A DNA stretch of 64,000 bases from Bariatricus massiliensis (lineage in GTDB: Bacteria; Bacillota; Clostridia; Lachnospirales; Lachnospiraceae), in assembly GCF_900086725.1 (NCBI RefSeq), contig NZ_LT574838.1, positions 1,499,617-1,563,616 on the forward strand. The letters are read 5' to 3'. The notes below the pieces were generated by a model. It was given only the letters and a program-made list of their open reading frames with translations, was not told where the DNA came from and made no database searches. The position numbers were made by a program, and so were the translations under genes. Below, in pieces: positions 33,310-42,455 of the stretch. How positions within the stretch are numbered: position 1 is the stretch's first letter; the number at the start of each line of letters is the position of its first letter.

Positions 33310-34260
33310 TCATACTAATTTATTCTTCGGCTCTTTTCCCGCAAACACATCCAGCAATGCCTGAGCGGTCGCCATACCTGTTTGGGCATAGTTCTCATAA
33401 GATTCTGCCGCCGTATGAGGCGTACACACATAATTGTCAAACTCAAACAGCGGATACTTTGCCGTCACAGGCTCTGTCTCAAAAACATCCGAGCCATAAC
33501 CCGCAATTTTTCCGGCACGCATCCCTTCATACACAACCCTCTCGTCCACAATAGTGCCTCTGGATGTGTTAACGATATAGACACCGTCCCTGCAGTGCTC
33601 CAGAGCCTTCTCATCCAGCAGGTGATAAGTATCCGGCAGCGCAGGAACATGAAGCGACAGCACATCGCTCTCCTCCAAGACCTTATCTAGTCCACACATC
33701 TCTACTCCAAGACGTTTTGCCGCCATCTCATCGGGGTATTTATCATAGGCAGTAATCCTGCACCCAAATGGCTGCAGCTTCTCCGCCAGATTCCGGGCCA
33801 CTGCGCCGAACCCGATAAGCCCCACTATCTTTCCTCTTAGTTCTCTCACCATCACCCGGGGCCACCGTCCTTCTCTTGCCGCTTGATTAAGCACCGGGAA
33901 GTACCTCATAATGCTAAGTATCAGCATCAGTGCGTGCTCCGCCACCGATTCTGTATTGATTCCCGGGCAGTTGCACACCTGAATTCCCCTTTTTTTTGCC
34001 GCCTCAAGGTCAATATTGTCCACCCCTACCCCGAATCTGGCAATCCCTTTGAGCTTCGGCGCTAATTCCATCAACCGCTCATCCCACACATCCACTCCGG
34101 CTATCACACCGTCCACATCTCCCACGAGCCCACTTAACTGCCCGAATGTGAGCGGCCCTTTTGTTTCATTTTCTATTACCTCACACCCCTGCTCCTGCAG
34201 ATAGCGTTTCGCCTCGGCACAATACAGCGAATAATTTGGCAATGCCGCTAATATTTTCAT
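33310..34260 (-). CDS. D-2-hydroxyacid dehydrogenase, phosphoglycerate-dehydrogenase type
   Basis: The 316-residue protein has the NAD motif GLIGFGAVARNLAEKL (about 147-162) and the catalytic set of the family: Arg in NTSRGTIVDE (about 231), Glu in DVFETEPV (about 263) and His in CTPHTAAES (about 281). It would reduce or oxidise a 2-hydroxy acid. It overlaps the amidohydrolase stop by four bases (ATGA) and is 13 bases from the DapA gene, so all act in one pathway. Confidence 0.87.
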   Translation of the reverse strand: MKILAALPNYSLYCAEAKRYLQEQGCEVIENETKGPLTFGQLSGLVGDVDGVIAGVDVWDERLMELAPKLKGIARFGVGVDNIDLEAAKKRGIQVCNCPGINTESVAEHALMLILSIMRYFPVLNQAAREGRWPRVMVRELRGKIVGLIGFGAVARNLAEKLQPFGCRITAYDKYPDEMAAKRLGVEMCGLDKVLEESDVLSLHVPALPDTYHLLDEKALEHCRDGVYIVNTSRGTIVDERVVYEGMRAGKIAGYGSDVFETEPVTAKYPLFEFDNYVCTPHTAAESYENYAQTGMATAQALLDVFAGKEPKNKLV

Positions 34261-35039
34261 ATTTTAGTCCTTTCTTCGTTGGACAGCTTCAGCTTGAAAA
34301 CAGTCTCAGCCGTCTTATACATAATCTGCTCCATTCCTTCCTCATCCAATATCCCCCTGCGGTGTAAGTCCCGGTATTTTGAAAGCTCTGTCTGCATCTG
34401 CAGAGTCACATCGGAAGAAAACATCACCCGTGCTGGCCCGAGGCTCTCAATAATCTCACAGGTAGCCTCAATCCCCGCACCGCTTGGCTCAATAAATACA
34501 TTCTCATAAGTCTTTGCCACATAGATTGCCTGTTGTGTATAGAAATTTGCCCCCGCATGAGCCATGACAATCGGAACATCCGGAAATGCCTCCGCACAGG
34601 GCTGTATCTTAATCGGATCGGCAAACGGAATTCCCATTCCCGTATGTATCATGACCGGTACCTTGAGCTCCCGGGCTACCTGAAAGACATGCATCCCATC
34701 CTTGGAACAGGGAGATATTGCATGTCCGGCCGGTGTTATCTTAATTCCCACAAATCCAAGCTCCTGCACACAGCGCTTTGTCTCCCGCTCATAATCCTCG
34801 GCTCTAAAATGTGGGTTCACAGATGCCATTCCAAAAATCCTCCCCGGACTTTTCTTGGTCATTCTATAGATTCTATCATGTATATTTTGAAACTCTTCAA
34901 TATATGGACGCGGTATATATGGCTGGACAATCCCCCCGTCCACACCGTAACTGCGGAAGTTGTCAAGAAGCTCTTCCTCTGTAGTCTGCTGGTCGAACGT
35001 GACATCCGTCCCTATGTGGCAATGTGCATCGATAATCAT
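34257..35039 (-). CDS. Amidohydrolase-family TIM-barrel metal hydrolase
   Basis: The 260-residue protein opens MIIDAHCHIG with the HxH metal site at residues 6-8. It also has GIKITPAGH, MIHTGMG, VMAHAGANFY and the late MFSSDVTLQMQ aspartate. This is the amidohydrolase-2 type that includes sugar lactonases and decarboxylases. In a fucose-linked operon a lactonase role is plausible. It overlaps both neighbours by ATGA. Confidence 0.85.
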   Translation of the reverse strand: MIIDAHCHIGTDVTFDQQTTEEELLDNFRSYGVDGGIVQPYIPRPYIEEFQNIHDRIYRMTKKSPGRIFGMASVNPHFRAEDYERETKRCVQELGFVGIKITPAGHAISPCSKDGMHVFQVARELKVPVMIHTGMGIPFADPIKIQPCAEAFPDVPIVMAHAGANFYTQQAIYVAKTYENVFIEPSGAGIEATCEIIESLGPARVMFSSDVTLQMQTELSKYRDLHRRGILDEEGMEQIMYKTAETVFKLKLSNEERTKI

Positions 35040-36007
35040 AATTTCCCGCCTTTCTTTCTGCCTAACTGAAGTTTATTTGCCTCCAATACAAGCGCCAAAA
35101 GTAGTACCACTCCATACAGAAGCTGCTGAACTCCGGGCGATGCCTTGAGCACCGTCAGAACACTCAACACGATCGTAATAATCAAAGCCCCGCTTGTACT
35201 GCCTACTGTGTGTCCCTTTCCTCCGTTCATGGAAATCCCCCCGATGGCAACCGCCGCCAGTGTGATGAACATATAAGAATCCCCCATGCCCAGATAAGAT
35301 TGTCCCACTCTGCCGCTCATGATCAGGCCTCCCACCGCGGCGCACAGCGCACTTATCATGTAAGTAATCATCACCGTCTGTCTCACATTTACCCCCGAAA
35401 AGTACGCAGCTCTTCTGCAGTTCCCTACCGCGTAGAGACGTTTACCGTACGCACTTCTCTTCAGTACCAGCATCAGCACCACCATAATGGCACCAAAGAA
35501 AATGGTGACCACCGGGATAAACCCTATCTTTGCTTTGGCAAATCCCACAAGTCCCTGCGGTGTAAAACCTCCTGCAGTCCCCTTTGTCCAGAAGAGCAGC
35601 GCTCCCATCAAAATAGAATTCATGCCATAGGTCATTATCATCGGATGCACCTTTAGATAGGCAATTCCAAATCCACTGACGGCCCCAGCCAGCAGCGCCC
35701 CCGCAAGAACCGCCACAAATGCCGTACCTGACCCCCAGCCTTTTGTATTAATGCCATAATTCAAAATGACTGCCGCCGAATTCATCATATAAGGAACAGA
35801 CATATCAATACCGCCTGTCAGTACGGGGAATGTCTGCCCCAGTACTAAAAAACCAAGTATCGCCAAATCGGAAAGCAGCACACTGATATGGCTCAGGCTC
35901 CCGAATCCGCTGTAGAATAAGCTGATTACAACGACCAAAGCCACAGCAATTAGATAATTTCCTAGAATTTCCGTATTGTTCCTCACTGCACCTTTTATTT
36001 TCTCCAT
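35036..36007 (-). CDS. Simple-sugar ABC transporter permease (RbsC type), first copy
   Basis: The 323-residue protein has eight or more membrane helices of the BPD_transp_2 family, with GQTFPVLTGGIDMSVPYMMN at about 60-80 and the QTVMITYMISALCAAVGG cytoplasmic-loop region typical of ribose/autoinducer-2 permeases. ATG at 36007 is used, overlapping the upstream stop by one base (TGATG); a GTG at 36010 is possible. It partners with the next permease and ATPase. Confidence 0.92.
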   Translation of the reverse strand: MEKIKGAVRNNTEILGNYLIAVALVVVISLFYSGFGSLSHISVLLSDLAILGFLVLGQTFPVLTGGIDMSVPYMMNSAAVILNYGINTKGWGSGTAFVAVLAGALLAGAVSGFGIAYLKVHPMIMTYGMNSILMGALLFWTKGTAGGFTPQGLVGFAKAKIGFIPVVTIFFGAIMVVLMLVLKRSAYGKRLYAVGNCRRAAYFSGVNVRQTVMITYMISALCAAVGGLIMSGRVGQSYLGMGDSYMFITLAAVAIGGISMNGGKGHTVGSTSGALIITIVLSVLTVLKASPGVQQLLYGVVLLLALVLEANKLQLGRKKGGKL

Positions 36008-36963
36008 CACATATCCACCTCCATCTTTTTACGGTTATGGAAGATTGCCGTAAAGGAACTGATGCAGACAGAGACGATAAGAATCACGCCCTGAAGCAGC
36101 GATGTCATGTAGGAAGATACGCCGACCGCAACCATAAGACTTGTCAACAGCCGCATGATAACCGCCCCCATAACAGCCCCGGCAAAACTATAATATCCGG
36201 TCACGATACTGCAGCCCCCGATGACTGCAGCGGCACAGGATAGCAAAATAAAGCTGTCCCCCGCGGTAGGCGACCCGGAAGATACCTGTGCTGTTCTAAA
36301 AAGCCCGGAACACGCCGCCAAAAAACCGGATATGGTATATACCAAAATTTTCGTTCTCGTCACATTTATCCCGCCGAAATAAGCCCCCTTTTCGTTGCTT
36401 CCAACTGCCAGCACCGCAATCCCCAGTCTGGACACTTTAAAAAAGACGCCAATGATAATCAATGCGGCTAAAATAAGAAGGGACACTTTTACACTTCCAA
36501 ATTTGTACAGAAGCGCTTTTGTAAATGCCCTTGGCACCTTCCCTCCGTCTACCGACAGAATGCAGAGCGCGGCGCCGCTCCATATAGCCCATGTCGTCAG
36601 GGTGGCAATAAACGGCTGAAGGCGGAACTTCACAATGATAAACCCGTTGAACATGCCTGCCGCCGCCCCCGCCAGCAGAATCCCAAAGGAAAACAATACG
36701 ATTCCGCCCACAGAGTCCGGCATATACGCGGCCGCAAGGCAATTTGTAAAAGATATCAGGCCGCCCACAGATAAATCTGTACCGCCAATCATAAACACCA
36801 GTGTCTGCCCGATTCCAACCAGCGCCAGTGTCACCCACGCGTCAGCCTGACGGTTGAGCCAGTTAAAATTGATGACCCCCGGCTGGTAGATTCCCATAAT
36901 GACTAGAATCACGGCTAGAATAATGTATGGAATAAACACATTTAGCTTTTTTTGAATCTCCAT
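36007..36963 (-). CDS. Simple-sugar ABC transporter permease (RbsC type), second copy
   Basis: The 318-residue permease carries the signature VGIGQTLVFMIGGTDLSVGGLISF at about 48-70 and the helical pattern of the same family. A pair of different permeases forms the membrane channel. It lies 13 bases after the ATPase gene and overlaps the other permease. Confidence 0.92.
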   Translation of the reverse strand: MEIQKKLNVFIPYIILAVILVIMGIYQPGVINFNWLNRQADAWVTLALVGIGQTLVFMIGGTDLSVGGLISFTNCLAAAYMPDSVGGIVLFSFGILLAGAAAGMFNGFIIVKFRLQPFIATLTTWAIWSGAALCILSVDGGKVPRAFTKALLYKFGSVKVSLLILAALIIIGVFFKVSRLGIAVLAVGSNEKGAYFGGINVTRTKILVYTISGFLAACSGLFRTAQVSSGSPTAGDSFILLSCAAAVIGGCSIVTGYYSFAGAVMGAVIMRLLTSLMVAVGVSSYMTSLLQGVILIVSVCISSFTAIFHNRKKMEVDM

Positions 36964-36975
36964 TTTCCTCTCCTT

Positions 36976-38472
36976 CTAAGCAACTCCGTCTCCTATAGAC
37001 GCCCGCAGAATGTTCTCCTCCGTCAGCTTTTCCCCCGATAGGTCCGCCTTCACTGCCCCGTGATCCATTACAAGTACGCGGTCACAGACATTTACCAGCT
37101 CCTCCATATCTGTAGAGTAGAATAAAATACAGTTTCCTTCCGCAGCAAGCTTTCTCAGTAAAGCAAACATTGTATTTTTTGTCCCCACATCTACTCCCCG
37201 GGTAAAATCATAGAGAAGCAGTACCTTTGGATGAGTCATCATGAGTTTAGCCAGAACTACCTTCTGCTGATTGCCACCGCTCAGGCTGTTGACCGGATTC
37301 TCTATATCACCGGCTTTTATGGCAAGGCTCTCGACCGCCTGTGTGAGAAGCTGCTTTTCTTTCTTCCTGCTGATAAGTCCGAGTCTGGTAATCTTAGAGA
37401 CGACAGGCAAGAGCAGATTGTCCGCAATGGACAAATCCAGAATAAGTCCTTCTGTCGCCCGCTCCTCCGGCACAAGGGAAATCCCTTCTGCCATCGCCTT
37501 TCCCGGAGTCTTCAGCCGAGTTTCCTTGCCTCCCAGGACAATCTTTCCCTTCTGGGCCTGCACGGCCCCTGAAAGCGCCAGTAAAAGCGCGTTTTGTCCT
37601 TGCCCTGCCAGCCCTCCGATTCCTACCACTTCTCCCATCCGCAGTGTAAGATCCACATGCTCCAGATAATGCTCAAAATGCAGTCCCTTTGTCTCCAGCA
37701 CCACCACATCCCTGACGGTACTGATTTTTTCCGGATAATATCCGCTCATCTTCCTGCCCAGCATCATATGGACTAACCGATCATTGTCTACCTCATCAAG
37801 CCTGTGAGTCCCTACATTTTCTCCATTGCGGAATACAGTAACTATATTACAGAATCTACGGATTTCCCCCATTCTGTGGGAGATAAAAATAATAATTTTT
37901 TTCTTCTCCTGCAAACGTTTCACCAGATGATACAGCCACTCTACCCGGTCCGACGAAAGCGCTGATGTTGCCTCATCAAAAACAACCACCTGTGTGTCCC
38001 GGCTGAGTACCTTGACGATTTCGAGTGTCTGTTTTTCCGACAGGGACAACGCCTCTACTTTTGTCTCAGGCTCAATCCCCTCTACCTCAAATTCCTTAAA
38101 TATCTGCCGCGCTTTGCTGCAGGCTGTTTTCCTTCTTGTCACCGATAATTTGTTGCCCAGATTCATGCCCAAAAACAAGTTATCTGCCACACTTAGATTG
38201 GGAATCAGGCTCAGCTCTTGAAAAACAATGCCGATTCCAGCTTCGATTGCCTGTTTGGGATGCACCGCAGTCATTTTCTTCTTCTCCAGATATATCGCTC
38301 CGCTGTCATAGCTCTGACAAGCGCCAAGACATTTAATCAATGTACTTTTTCCGGCCCCGTTTTCTCCCAGAAGTGCATGGACTTCTCCCTTCGCGGCCTG
38401 AAAGTCTACTCCCTTTAATGCCTGAACGCCTCCGAACGCTTTTGACAATCCTTTGATTTCCAAATCCGCCAT
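36976..38472 (-). CDS. Simple-sugar ABC transporter ATP-binding protein (RbsA/MglA type)
   Basis: The 498-residue protein has two ABC domains. The first has Walker A GENGAGKST (about 37-45) and signature LSLSEKQTLEI. The second has the degenerate Walker A GLAGQGQNA, as usual for this class, with signature SGGNQQKVVLAK. It drives uptake with the paired permeases and the binding protein encoded 70 bases upstream. Confidence 0.95.
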   Translation of the reverse strand: MADLEIKGLSKAFGGVQALKGVDFQAAKGEVHALLGENGAGKSTLIKCLGACQSYDSGAIYLEKKKMTAVHPKQAIEAGIGIVFQELSLIPNLSVADNLFLGMNLGNKLSVTRRKTACSKARQIFKEFEVEGIEPETKVEALSLSEKQTLEIVKVLSRDTQVVVFDEATSALSSDRVEWLYHLVKRLQEKKKIIIFISHRMGEIRRFCNIVTVFRNGENVGTHRLDEVDNDRLVHMMLGRKMSGYYPEKISTVRDVVVLETKGLHFEHYLEHVDLTLRMGEVVGIGGLAGQGQNALLLALSGAVQAQKGKIVLGGKETRLKTPGKAMAEGISLVPEERATEGLILDLSIADNLLLPVVSKITRLGLISRKKEKQLLTQAVESLAIKAGDIENPVNSLSGGNQQKVVLAKLMMTHPKVLLLYDFTRGVDVGTKNTMFALLRKLAAEGNCILFYSTDMEELVNVCDRVLVMDHGAVKADLSGEKLTEENILRASIGDGVA

Positions 38473-38542
38473 CGCTCTTTTTCCTTTCCTGTGTTTCGGT
38501 CTATGCCCCTGCCAACCCGGCAGGGGTCTGTTATTCTGTCTC

Positions 38543-39664
38543 CTATTTGAAAATATCCGAAATCTCAGGCTGCAGCGCGAAATCTGTGGGAACTACCGGC
38601 CATCCAAACGACGCATCCTGATTCTTCCAGCAGTTTTCCCCCTCCTGAAGCTTATTGACCGTAACCCCCTCAAGCTCATGGATGGTATCTGCATTGTTGC
38701 TTGCCAGATAGAGGTCGTTGATGGTATTATCTTTTACCACATCTTCCTCTCCCGAGAGTACCTTGTATGCTGTCTCAATAGCAAGAGCGGACATTCCCGG
38801 CATTCCTGAAAGCCATACAAGCCCGTCATATCCGCCGTCCAGCATGGTCAGCGCATCGCCATTGTACACACCATATCCGCCGCCTACAATTACCGGAGGC
38901 TCCTTGCCCGCATCCTGAAAAGCTTGGACAACACCGGTCATAGGGCCCTGCGTCCACACTGCATGAATAGTGTCCGCAGCGGTGAGCGCCGAGGAAACAC
39001 CCGTATATGTGGAGCCTTGCTCATAACTGCTCTCATACGTCCCTACAATCTTGATTCCTGCCTCAGCTTCCAGAACCTCCTTCGCCGCGTTATATTCCTG
39101 CTCCGCCATAGATGCGCCGGACAGTCCTAAATCCATGATGACATTCCCGCTGGCCTTACCTTTTCCGCCAAGCATCTCCACGATATATCCCGCGCCAATC
39201 TGTGCACGTTTTACACAGTCTGTCTGAATTTTATAAGGCGCGTCGGTCTCCACGCTCTGGTCGAACACGACTACGACGATTCCTGCGTCGATGGCCTCTT
39301 CAATCACAGAGTCCAGCGCTGTTGTAGATGATGGATCAATAAGAATCGCGTCATATCCACCGTCAATCATCGTCTGTATAGACGCAAGCTGTGCCTCCGG
39401 ACTGTTGTCAGACTGTACGATGTCAAAATCAATTTTAGATGCATAAGGCTCCTGCTTGGCCGTCCACTCTGCCACAGAGCACATAATCTGCCGCCAGTCG
39501 TTCCCCATATAAGCGTTGCTCAATCCAATCTTAAATTTTTCGGAACTCTCTTTTTTCTCAGATTTCCCTTCCCCATCGTTAGAGCTGCCACAGGCAGCCA
39601 GTGAAAATGCCAATATCCCGGCTAAAACAATTGCTGTAACTCTTTTTAAATACCTTTTAAACAT
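38543..39664 (-). CDS. Sugar ABC transporter substrate-binding lipoprotein
   Basis: The 373-residue protein starts at ATG 39664 (AAGGAGG upstream); residues 1-22 are a signal with lipobox SLAACGSS. The periplasmic-binding fold is shown by KIGLSNAYMGNDWRQ, GGYDAILIDPSSTTALDS and VVVFDQSVETDAPY. The ligand, by operon context, is a fucose-related sugar; the sequence alone does not show it. This is the first gene of the uptake operon after the IclR regulator. Confidence 0.9.
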   Translation of the reverse strand: MFKRYLKRVTAIVLAGILAFSLAACGSSNDGEGKSEKKESSEKFKIGLSNAYMGNDWRQIMCSVAEWTAKQEPYASKIDFDIVQSDNSPEAQLASIQTMIDGGYDAILIDPSSTTALDSVIEEAIDAGIVVVVFDQSVETDAPYKIQTDCVKRAQIGAGYIVEMLGGKGKASGNVIMDLGLSGASMAEQEYNAAKEVLEAEAGIKIVGTYESSYEQGSTYTGVSSALTAADTIHAVWTQGPMTGVVQAFQDAGKEPPVIVGGGYGVYNGDALTMLDGGYDGLVWLSGMPGMSALAIETAYKVLSGEEDVVKDNTINDLYLASNNADTIHELEGVTVNKLQEGENCWKNQDASFGWPVVPTDFALQPEISDIFK

Positions 39665-39760
39665 ATTCTCTTTTCCTCCTTTGAAATGTATATACATAAC
39701 ACATCAGAATACAGGCCTTTGCGCGCCATTCAACCCTTTCCCGACATGTTTGCGTCCTTC

Positions 39761-39785
39761 GTTCTATAATAAAGAACATTGTTCT
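39761..39785. promoter_or_regulatory. Candidate operator of three GTTCT/AGAAC half-sites
   Basis: GTTCTATAATAAAGAAC overlaps AGAACATTGTTCT, giving three alternating half-sites upstream of the sugar-binding gene. The flanking IclR-family gene makes it a possible regulator site. No protein has been matched to it. Confidence 0.45.
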
Positions 39786-39900
39786 AATACTGTAGGTAAA
39801 AAAAATGAAGATTTATTCCATTCTTATATGTCACCGTGCCCGTGGAGTGGATACCTTCTATCTTCAGCTCCACGGGCCACACAGCGTATATAAGTAATAT

Positions 39901-40650
39901 CTATAATCTCTTCTCAATTTCAAGAATATCCTCTTTTAAAATCAAAGCATATTCTTCTATCTTCTCTTCTGTAAAATATCTTGAGGAACCACTGATACTC
40001 AAGGCCGCCGACACCTTGCCGTCTGTCCCTCTGATTGGCAGGGATACGCATTTGATGCCGAACTCATGCTCCATGTTATCTACGGCATAGCCCCTCTGCC
40101 TTGTAATGTCCAGCTCTTTTTTTAGCTCCTCTGTACTCGTTATCGTATTGTCCGTATATTTGTGCAGCCTCCCACTCAGTATGCCAGAGATAAAGTCCGG
40201 AGGCATATATGCCAGCATCGCTTTCCCAAGACCCGTACAATGATAATCTGCCTTCATCCCGAACACGGACCGCATCAATGTCACCGTCTCTATGGGATAG
40301 GTCGCCTCCAAATAATATATCTCCCGCTCGTAAGGTATGGCTAGATACACCCGCTGCTTAGAGCGGTTCGCCATATCCTGCATGAACGGAAGGCAGATTT
40401 TTATAATCGAAAAGGTATCTTTCAGCGCATATCCGAGATTAAAAGCCTGTACTCCAAGCTTATATTTTCCGGATGCTTCGTCTTGCTCCAGATATCCCAT
40501 CGCCTTAAATGTTGACAAGATATTGTGTACGTTGCTTTTATATAGTCCAAATTTATCGCTGATTTCTGTCACGCCCAGCATTGGCTCCTCTATAAAGCAA
40601 TTTAAAATCTCCAAAGCCTTCTGCAGGCTTTTCACTTTTGCTTCAGCCAT
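39901..40650 (-). CDS. IclR-family transcriptional regulator
   Basis: The 249-residue protein has an N-terminal winged HTH (KALEILNCFIEEP, then VTEISDKFGLYKSNVHNIL) and the IclR effector domain with TLMRSVFGMKADYHCTGLGKAML and MEHEFGIKCVSLPIR. It likely senses the sugar acid or intermediate of the adjacent fucI operon. The start at 40650 follows GGAG; 40668 is an alternative. A palindrome lies just upstream. Confidence 0.9.
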   Translation of the reverse strand: MAEAKVKSLQKALEILNCFIEEPMLGVTEISDKFGLYKSNVHNILSTFKAMGYLEQDEASGKYKLGVQAFNLGYALKDTFSIIKICLPFMQDMANRSKQRVYLAIPYEREIYYLEATYPIETVTLMRSVFGMKADYHCTGLGKAMLAYMPPDFISGILSGRLHKYTDNTITSTEELKKELDITRQRGYAVDNMEHEFGIKCVSLPIRGTDGKVSAALSISGSSRYFTEEKIEEYALILKEDILEIEKRL

Positions 40651-40673
40651 ATAGTCACTCTCCGTCATTCTCC

Positions 40674-40689
40674 AATAGAGAACTCTATT
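40674..40689. promoter_or_regulatory. Palindrome upstream of the IclR gene
   Basis: AATAGAG-AA-CTCTATT is a perfect 7-base palindrome 24 bases before the IclR start. Self-regulation by IclR proteins from such sites is common; binding is inferred. Confidence 0.5.
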
Positions 40690-40829
40690 ATTTATTACAG
40701 AATACCATAATTCTATTTTTAAAACAATGTGCTATTCTTATAATTCCATTCTCGTTTTTTTGTGCATTATGTCTAATCGTGTCGAATATGCTAGAAATTT
40801 TCCAGCTTGACACACTTTTCAAATAAAAT

Positions 40830-40872
40830 AAAGGCTCCATACCATAACATTTGCCACAGTACAGAACCTTTT
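40830..40872 (-). terminator. Candidate terminator of the dnaE-pfkA-DUF1934 transcript
   Basis: On the minus strand AAAGGTTC and GGAGCCTTT pair imperfectly, followed by ATTTTATTT. It lies 31 bases past the DUF1934 stop. Confidence 0.5.
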
Positions 40873-40902
40873 ATATTGTTAAAAATTTATAATTACAATC
40901 AT

Positions 40903-41373
40903 CTACGGCATCCCTGACAGCACGCTCTCCGCCGCCTGCTTCGGCCGTATATTCATAGATATCCGGCAGTCGGCCATCGCCTCATGGTTGATATCCAGCC
41001 CATACTCAACCTCTACATTGATGGCGTCCTCCGCCACATCCACCTCAATATCCCGCGTATGAATCCCAACGTGTATCTGACCGTACGGCGTATCATAATA
41101 GGTGATATTCATCTTATTCTTTTCAAATACCATATGGGCATTGGTGACTCCGCTCTTCATAATCTCCATGGACTCATCGCCGATAATCTTAATCTTATTC
41201 TTCGTCACCCCCGGAATCCCCTCTACCAGTTCATCAAAGAGAATGTAGTGCTTCCCATTCTTCCAATAGTAGCTGGCAGGTGTGATGACTTCAATCGGCT
41301 CATTTTCGTCTGTGCTCTCCAGCTCATCAATACTGTGAAGTCCCGAGATGGTCAATAATACGTCCTGTGTCAT
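40903..41373 (-). CDS. DUF1934-family (YwiB-like) beta-barrel protein
   Basis: The 156-residue protein has DUF1934 features: EVITPASYYWKNGKHYILFDE (about 29-49), MNITYYDTPYGQIHVGIHT and VEVEYGLDINHEAMADCRI. The family forms a small calycin-like beta barrel; its function is unknown. It ends the pfkA transcript, 20 bases after pfkA, and has been seen next to metabolic genes in Clostridia. Confidence 0.82.
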   Translation of the reverse strand: MTQDVLLTISGLHSIDELESTDENEPIEVITPASYYWKNGKHYILFDELVEGIPGVTKNKIKIIGDESMEIMKSGVTNAHMVFEKNKMNITYYDTPYGQIHVGIHTRDIEVDVAEDAINVEVEYGLDINHEAMADCRISMNIRPKQAAESVLSGMP

Positions 41374-41393
41374 ACTCGTTTTCCAATCATTTT

Positions 41394-42371
41394 TTATAAG
41401 GCAAGCTCTTTTGCAATATCATACTGATACTGCGGGATACCTTTCTGCATTGCCAAAGCCTCGTTGATATCGAAGTCGATATATTCCCCGTGTTTGTATC
41501 CGACTACACGGTTCGTCTTTCCTTCTAACAACAGTTCCACTGCCTTCGCGCCCATTATGGAAGCATATACTCTGTCCTTGCATGTAGGACTTCCGCCACG
41601 CTGCATGTGTCCCAGAATAGTCGCTCTTGTCTCCATACCGGTCTCTTCCTCGATTCTTTTTGCCATATTGATAGAATCTCCGATTCCTTCTGCGTTGATA
41701 ATAATATAATGCTTCTTGCCGCGCAGTCTGTTCGCTTTAATATCTTCTACAATCTTAGTCTCATCGTAATCATGCTCTTCAGGAAGGAGAATTCTCTCCG
41801 CACCGTTCGCGATCCCGCACCAGAGCGCCAGATATCCCGCGTCACGTCCCATAACTTCTATAATACTGCAGCGCTCGTGGGAAGTCGAGGTATCCCTCAC
41901 CTTATCGATGGCTTCCATAGCGGTATTGACCGCTGTGTCAAAGCCGATAGTGTACTCTGTGCACGCGATATCCAAATCAATTGTGCCCGGAAGCCCGATT
42001 GTATTGACCCCTAAATCGGATAACTTCTGTGCCCCTTTAAAAGAACCGTCACCGCCGATAACTACCAGACCGTCAATGCCATATTTTTTACAGATCGCCG
42101 CCGCCATCTGCTGTCCTTCCTCTGTACGCATCTCATCACAGCGAGCTGTCTGCAGGATTGTTCCGCCCCGCTGGATAGTATCAGATACATCCCTCGCACT
42201 TAAGTCTATAATTTCTTCATTGAGAAGACCAGAATATCCTCTGCGGATTCCCCGTACTTTCAGTCCCTTGCCCAAAGCTGTCCTCACAACTGCACGGATT
42301 GCGGCATTCATCCCAGGTGCATCTCCACCACTGGTTAGTACCCCGATAGTTCTGATAATTTTTTCTGCCAT
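41394..42371 (-). CDS. pfkA: 6-phosphofructokinase (ATP type)
   Basis: The 325-residue enzyme phosphorylates fructose 6-phosphate in glycolysis. GVLTSGGDAPGMNAAIRA (about 10-27) and GGDGSFKGA (about 103-111) show the ATP-type active site; GGDGS rather than GGDDT argues against pyrophosphate use. The catalytic loop reads PGTIDLD where the best-studied enzymes have PGTIDND. A GAGG site precedes the ATG. It lies 84 bases after dnaE on the same strand. Confidence 0.95.
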   Translation of the reverse strand: MAEKIIRTIGVLTSGGDAPGMNAAIRAVVRTALGKGLKVRGIRRGYSGLLNEEIIDLSARDVSDTIQRGGTILQTARCDEMRTEEGQQMAAAICKKYGIDGLVVIGGDGSFKGAQKLSDLGVNTIGLPGTIDLDIACTEYTIGFDTAVNTAMEAIDKVRDTSTSHERCSIIEVMGRDAGYLALWCGIANGAERILLPEEHDYDETKIVEDIKANRLRGKKHYIIINAEGIGDSINMAKRIEEETGMETRATILGHMQRGGSPTCKDRVYASIMGAKAVELLLEGKTNRVVGYKHGEYIDFDINEALAMQKGIPQYQYDIAKELAL

Positions 42372-42455
42372 GATTGATTCCTCCGTCTGCTCATTTTTGT
42401 CGAATCTCTAGTTTGCCTAATTTTTCACATATTCAGCTACATTTTATACTATTTG

